Shown in pieces: positions 7,537-9,206 of a DNA stretch of 9,206 nucleotides; positions within the stretch are counted from its first letter, which is position 1, and each line of letters begins with the position of its first letter. Source of the DNA: Oscillospiraceae bacterium (GTDB lineage: Bacteria > Bacillota > Clostridia > Oscillospirales > Oscillospiraceae); the NCBI GenBank assembly GCA_017646545.1, contig JAGCMI010000036.1, forward strand, positions 1 to 9,206. The letters are read 5' to 3'. A program made the position numbers and the translations under genes. The notes under the pieces are model-generated. The model had not been told where the DNA came from, did no database searches, and worked only from the letters and a program-made list of their open reading frames with translations.

Positions 7537-7568
7537 AACAGTCCCTCCTTGTGTATGAAGTGTATCAA

Positions 7569-7582
7569 CTGTACTAGTACAG
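7569..7582. promoter_or_regulatory. probable GntR operator, 14-bp perfect palindrome
   Basis: CTGTACTAGTACAG is a perfect palindrome lying two bases downstream of the gntR -10 box and covering the expected transcription start, an ideal place for repression. A wider pair, GTGTATGA (7551-7558) and TCATACAC (7586-7593), surrounds it, and a further GTGTAT lies at 7560-7565. Binding by the GntR protein encoded next door is inferred from position and symmetry. Confidence 0.7.
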
Positions 7583-7584
7583 AT

Positions 7585-7613
7585 ATCATACACTACCATG
7601 CGGTGCTTGTCAA
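7585..7613 (-). promoter_or_regulatory. sigma-A promoter of the gntR-ABC operon
   Basis: On the minus strand a consensus TTGACA (7613-7608) and TATGAT (7590-7585) are separated by exactly 17 bases. The start is expected near 7578, inside the palindrome. A promoter this strong suits an operon that is kept off by a repressor. Confidence 0.85.
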
Positions 7614-7664
7614 TAGGAGTGATTCAAATTCCTAATTCACCGAGCGATAAACAAAATTTACAGT

Positions 7665-7692
7665 AAAAAGGGGAGAGCCTTGCGGCTCTCCC
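7665..7692 (-). terminator. intrinsic terminator of the PatB-like gene
   Basis: On the minus strand a perfect 9-bp stem GGGAGAGCC / GGCTCTCCC (7692-7684 and 7679-7671, loop GCAA) is followed by C and five T residues (7669-7665). It starts 15 bases after the stop codon of the PatB-like gene and separates that transcript from the gntR promoter. Confidence 0.9.
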
Positions 7693-7707
7693 GTTGATTT
7701 TATTCCC

Positions 7708-8892
7708 TTAAACGGCGGACAGACTATTGACCGCATTCAGCAGGCGCTCCATAGCCTCCTCCACCACGCTGCGGGGGCAGGCCAGAACCACTCTCTGGAA
7801 CAGGGCAGAACATTCACCGAAGATACTGCCGGTGTCCAACCAGATGCGCGCCTTGTGGAGAATCAGATCATCCAGCTGCTGCTTCGTCAGTCCCAGACCG
7901 GTGCAATCCAGCCAAGCCACATAAGTGCCTTCCGGCTCTACCAGCTTGATTTGAGGCAGCTTCTCCTGCAAGAATGCCCGGACATAGGCAAGATTTCCCT
8001 GCATATAGGCCTTGCATTCTTCCAGCCATGCCTCGCCGCCGTTGTAGGCAGCCTTGCATGCCACAAAACCCAGCATATTGGGTTCCCGGATAGCGGCAGA
8101 TTCCAGCTTTGCCTTGAAAGCGGCTCTGAGCTGCTCACCGGGGATGAAGATGTTGGAAGTCCGCAGACCGGCAAGGTTAAAACTCTTACTGGGGGAGGTG
8201 CAGACCACGGTGTTATCTTCCAGCTGGGGGCAAGCCTTCAGGAAGGGGGTGTGGGGATGACCGGGGAAGGCGAAGTCGCTGTGCAGTTCATCGGAAACCA
8301 CGGTCAGATTGTACTTCTCTGCCAGAGCGCCCACGGCTTGCAGTTCTTCTGCCGTCCACACACGACCCACGGGATTGTGGGGATTGCACAGCAGCAGAAG
8401 TTTCACATTGTTGTCGCGAATCTTCTGCTCCATGTCCTCAAAATTCATGGTGTAGCGGCCGTTTTCGTAATTGAGGTGATTTTCCACCAGATGACGGTTG
8501 TTCAGCCGAATGACATCATAGAAGGGGTAGTACACGGGGGGCATCACCAGCACGCTGTCGCCCTCTTTCGTGGCGGCGCGGACGGTGGCAGCCAGAGCGG
8601 TGTCGGAGCCGGGGGTGTGCATCATCCACTCTCGCTTCACTTCCCAGCCATGATGGCGCAGAAACCAGCCGCGGACAGCTTCAAAATAGCTTTCGTCCGG
8701 CAGGCTGTAGCCGAAAATGCCGAATTCCACCGCGTCCCGTAGGGCATCCTGCACGCACTGGGGCGCGCGGAAGTCCATATCTGCCACCCACATGGCAAGG
8801 GTGTCCATGGGATAGCCGTTTCTGGGGATGGAATCAAATTTGGTGCAGGCCGTTCCGAAACGGTCAATTTTCTCGTCAAAAATCTGCTTCAT
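7708..8892 (-). CDS. patB: MalY/PatB-family PLP-dependent C-S lyase (cystathionine beta-lyase-like) or aminotransferase
   Basis: Members of this fold-type I family use pyridoxal phosphate and often cleave the C-S bond of cystathionine or cysteine conjugates, giving homocysteine or a thiol plus pyruvate and ammonia. The 394-residue length is normal. The N terminus has the family signature MWVADMDF (34-41) and FGYSLPDESYF (60-70). Further motifs are CNPHNPVGR (169-177), SDELHSDF (200-207) with cofactor-ring contacts, TSPSKSFNLAGL (232-243) with the Schiff-base lysine K236, and ACPR ending at R374, expected to bind the substrate carboxylate. The usual glycine-rich FGxxGxGF-R segment is altered to F-G-E-C-S-A-L-F-Q-R. 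ATG 8892 has only a weak ribosome binding site (GAGATGAG). It has its own promoter and terminator, so it is monocistronic. Substrate choice within the family cannot be read from sequence, so an aminotransferase role remains possible. Confidence 0.88.
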   Translation of the reverse strand: MKQIFDEKIDRFGTACTKFDSIPRNGYPMDTLAMWVADMDFRAPQCVQDALRDAVEFGIFGYSLPDESYFEAVRGWFLRHHGWEVKREWMMHTPGSDTALAATVRAATKEGDSVLVMPPVYYPFYDVIRLNNRHLVENHLNYENGRYTMNFEDMEQKIRDNNVKLLLLCNPHNPVGRVWTAEELQAVGALAEKYNLTVVSDELHSDFAFPGHPHTPFLKACPQLEDNTVVCTSPSKSFNLAGLRTSNIFIPGEQLRAAFKAKLESAAIREPNMLGFVACKAAYNGGEAWLEECKAYMQGNLAYVRAFLQEKLPQIKLVEPEGTYVAWLDCTGLGLTKQQLDDLILHKARIWLDTGSIFGECSALFQRVVLACPRSVVEEAMERLLNAVNSLSAV

Positions 8893-8932
8893 ATCTCATC
8901 TCTGCTTTCTGCGGTGTGCTTTATTATTCATT

Positions 8933-8962
8933 ATGGTACAGTAAAATATCCGCGTTTGTCAA
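8933..8962 (-). promoter_or_regulatory. probable promoter of the PatB-like gene
   Basis: On the minus strand a consensus TTGACA (8962-8957) is followed after 18 bases by TACCAT (8938-8933), a 4-of-6 match to the -10 box. A CATAAT three bases further on fits the -10 better but would make the spacer 21 bases. The -35 box sits inside an inverted repeat arm. Confidence 0.5.
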
Positions 8963-8980
8963 CATAAAAATATTGACAAA
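8955..8980. repeat. 8-bp inverted repeat over the patB -35 box, candidate operator
   Basis: TTTGTCAA (8955-8962) and TTGACAAA (8973-8980) are exact reverse complements around a 10-base AT-only or nearly AT-only spacer. One arm contains the -35 box of the PatB-like gene. The other arm also reads TTGACA on the plus strand, but no -10 box lies 16-18 bases beyond it, so the symmetry is not explained by two divergent promoters. Confidence 0.5.
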
Positions 8981-9008
8981 GCGACCACTTTCGACGGCGG
9001 CGGTTTTC

Positions 9009-9037
9009 TTGACATTGGACCCAAAGGCTTTTATAAT
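9009..9037 (+). promoter_or_regulatory. perfect consensus sigma-A promoter of the flavin oxidoreductase gene
   Basis: TTGACA (9009-9014) and TATAAT (9032-9037) match the consensus at all 12 positions with a 17-base spacer. Transcription should start near 9044, leaving a leader of about 58 bases before the ATG with no convincing riboswitch or attenuator fold. Confidence 0.9.
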
Positions 9038-9101
9038 ACAAGGTAGAAAAAGGGAATTTTTCCTTACTTTTCCACACCAATATAAAGGAGTGCAAATTAA
9101 A

Positions 9102-9206
9102 ATGGATGCAAAATACCAGTCCCTGTTTACCCCGTGGCGCGTGGGTAATGTGGAGATCAAGAACCGCATCGTCATGTGCCCCATGGGCGGCACCAGTCTG
9201 TTCGGC
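9102..9206 (+). CDS. Old Yellow Enzyme-family NADH:flavin oxidoreductase, N-terminal 35 residues (runs off right edge)
   Basis: The family reduces activated C=C bonds (enoates, enones, 2,4-dienoyl-CoA) using FMN, often with an added FAD/NAD and iron-sulfur domain in anaerobes. Only the first 35 residues are visible. LFTPWRVGNVEIKNRIVMCP (8-27) matches the conserved start of the FMN-binding barrel, L-F-x-P-x-x-[IV]-G-N-x-x-[IL]-K-N-R-I-x-x-x-P. The following M-G-G-T-S is the strand end where substrate and FMN contacts normally lie. The ATG at 9102 has AGGAG at 9086-9090, 11 bases upstream. It is divergent from the PatB-like gene and has its own very strong promoter. The substrate and domain composition cannot be judged from this fragment. 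Confidence 0.85.
   Translation, partial: MDAKYQSLFTPWRVGNVEIKNRIVMCPMGGTSLFG

Noticed and set aside
9045..9101. Possible attenuator or riboswitch in the leader of the flavin oxidoreductase gene
   Set aside because: Only a weak AAGGGAA / TTCCTT pairing with a bulge is visible, and the leader is too short for known riboswitch folds.

Overview
The window reads as a chromosomal segment of a Gram-positive anaerobe of the Bacillota, most likely class Clostridia and probably an Oscillospirales-type gut bacterium. The grounds are strong AGGAGG-type ribosome binding sites in front of most genes, near-consensus sigma-A promoters, moderately high GC with CTG-rich leucine usage, and the gene families present. 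The placement is an inference; the window has no rRNA or other definitive marker. There is no mobile element, CRISPR array, tRNA or rRNA.

Layout. (1) 2-1093, minus: the N-terminal 364 residues of an FtsH-type membrane AAA+ protease, running off the left edge. (2) 1094-1324: a compact divergent promoter region with two good promoters back to back and a perfect 8-bp inverted repeat between them. (3) 1325-4280, plus: a two-gene unit of an RlmB/TrmH-family 23S rRNA 2'-O-ribose methyltransferase, then a 694-residue membrane protein whose architecture looks like a P-type ATPase that has lost every catalytic motif. It also carries four D-T-[IV]-R-L repeats near its N terminus. (4) 4286-4321: a terminator between converging units. 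(5) 4319-7536, minus: a GntR (YtrA-like) repressor, an ABC ATPase and a large ABC permease, tightly coupled in that order and driven by a promoter with a palindromic operator at the expected start site. The permease is cut by an in-frame TAA, and 84 further coding-quality codons follow in the same frame up to the terminator. (6) 7708-8892, minus: a MalY/PatB-type PLP-dependent C-S lyase or aminotransferase with its own terminator and promoter. (7) 9102-9206, plus: the first 35 residues of an Old Yellow Enzyme-family NADH:flavin oxidoreductase behind a perfect consensus promoter (TTGACA-N17-TATAAT).

The genes do not form one pathway. The window is a set of short housekeeping or accessory units: protein quality control, ribosome modification with an uncharacterised membrane partner, an envelope-stress-type ABC system under its own repressor, and amino-acid or redox metabolism. 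The best candidates for something undescribed are the pseudo-P-type ATPase and the stop-interrupted permease with its large extracytoplasmic domain. No stretch longer than about 235 bases lacks a gene; the longer gaps (1094-1324, 7537-7707, 8893-9101) are filled with promoters, operators and a terminator.
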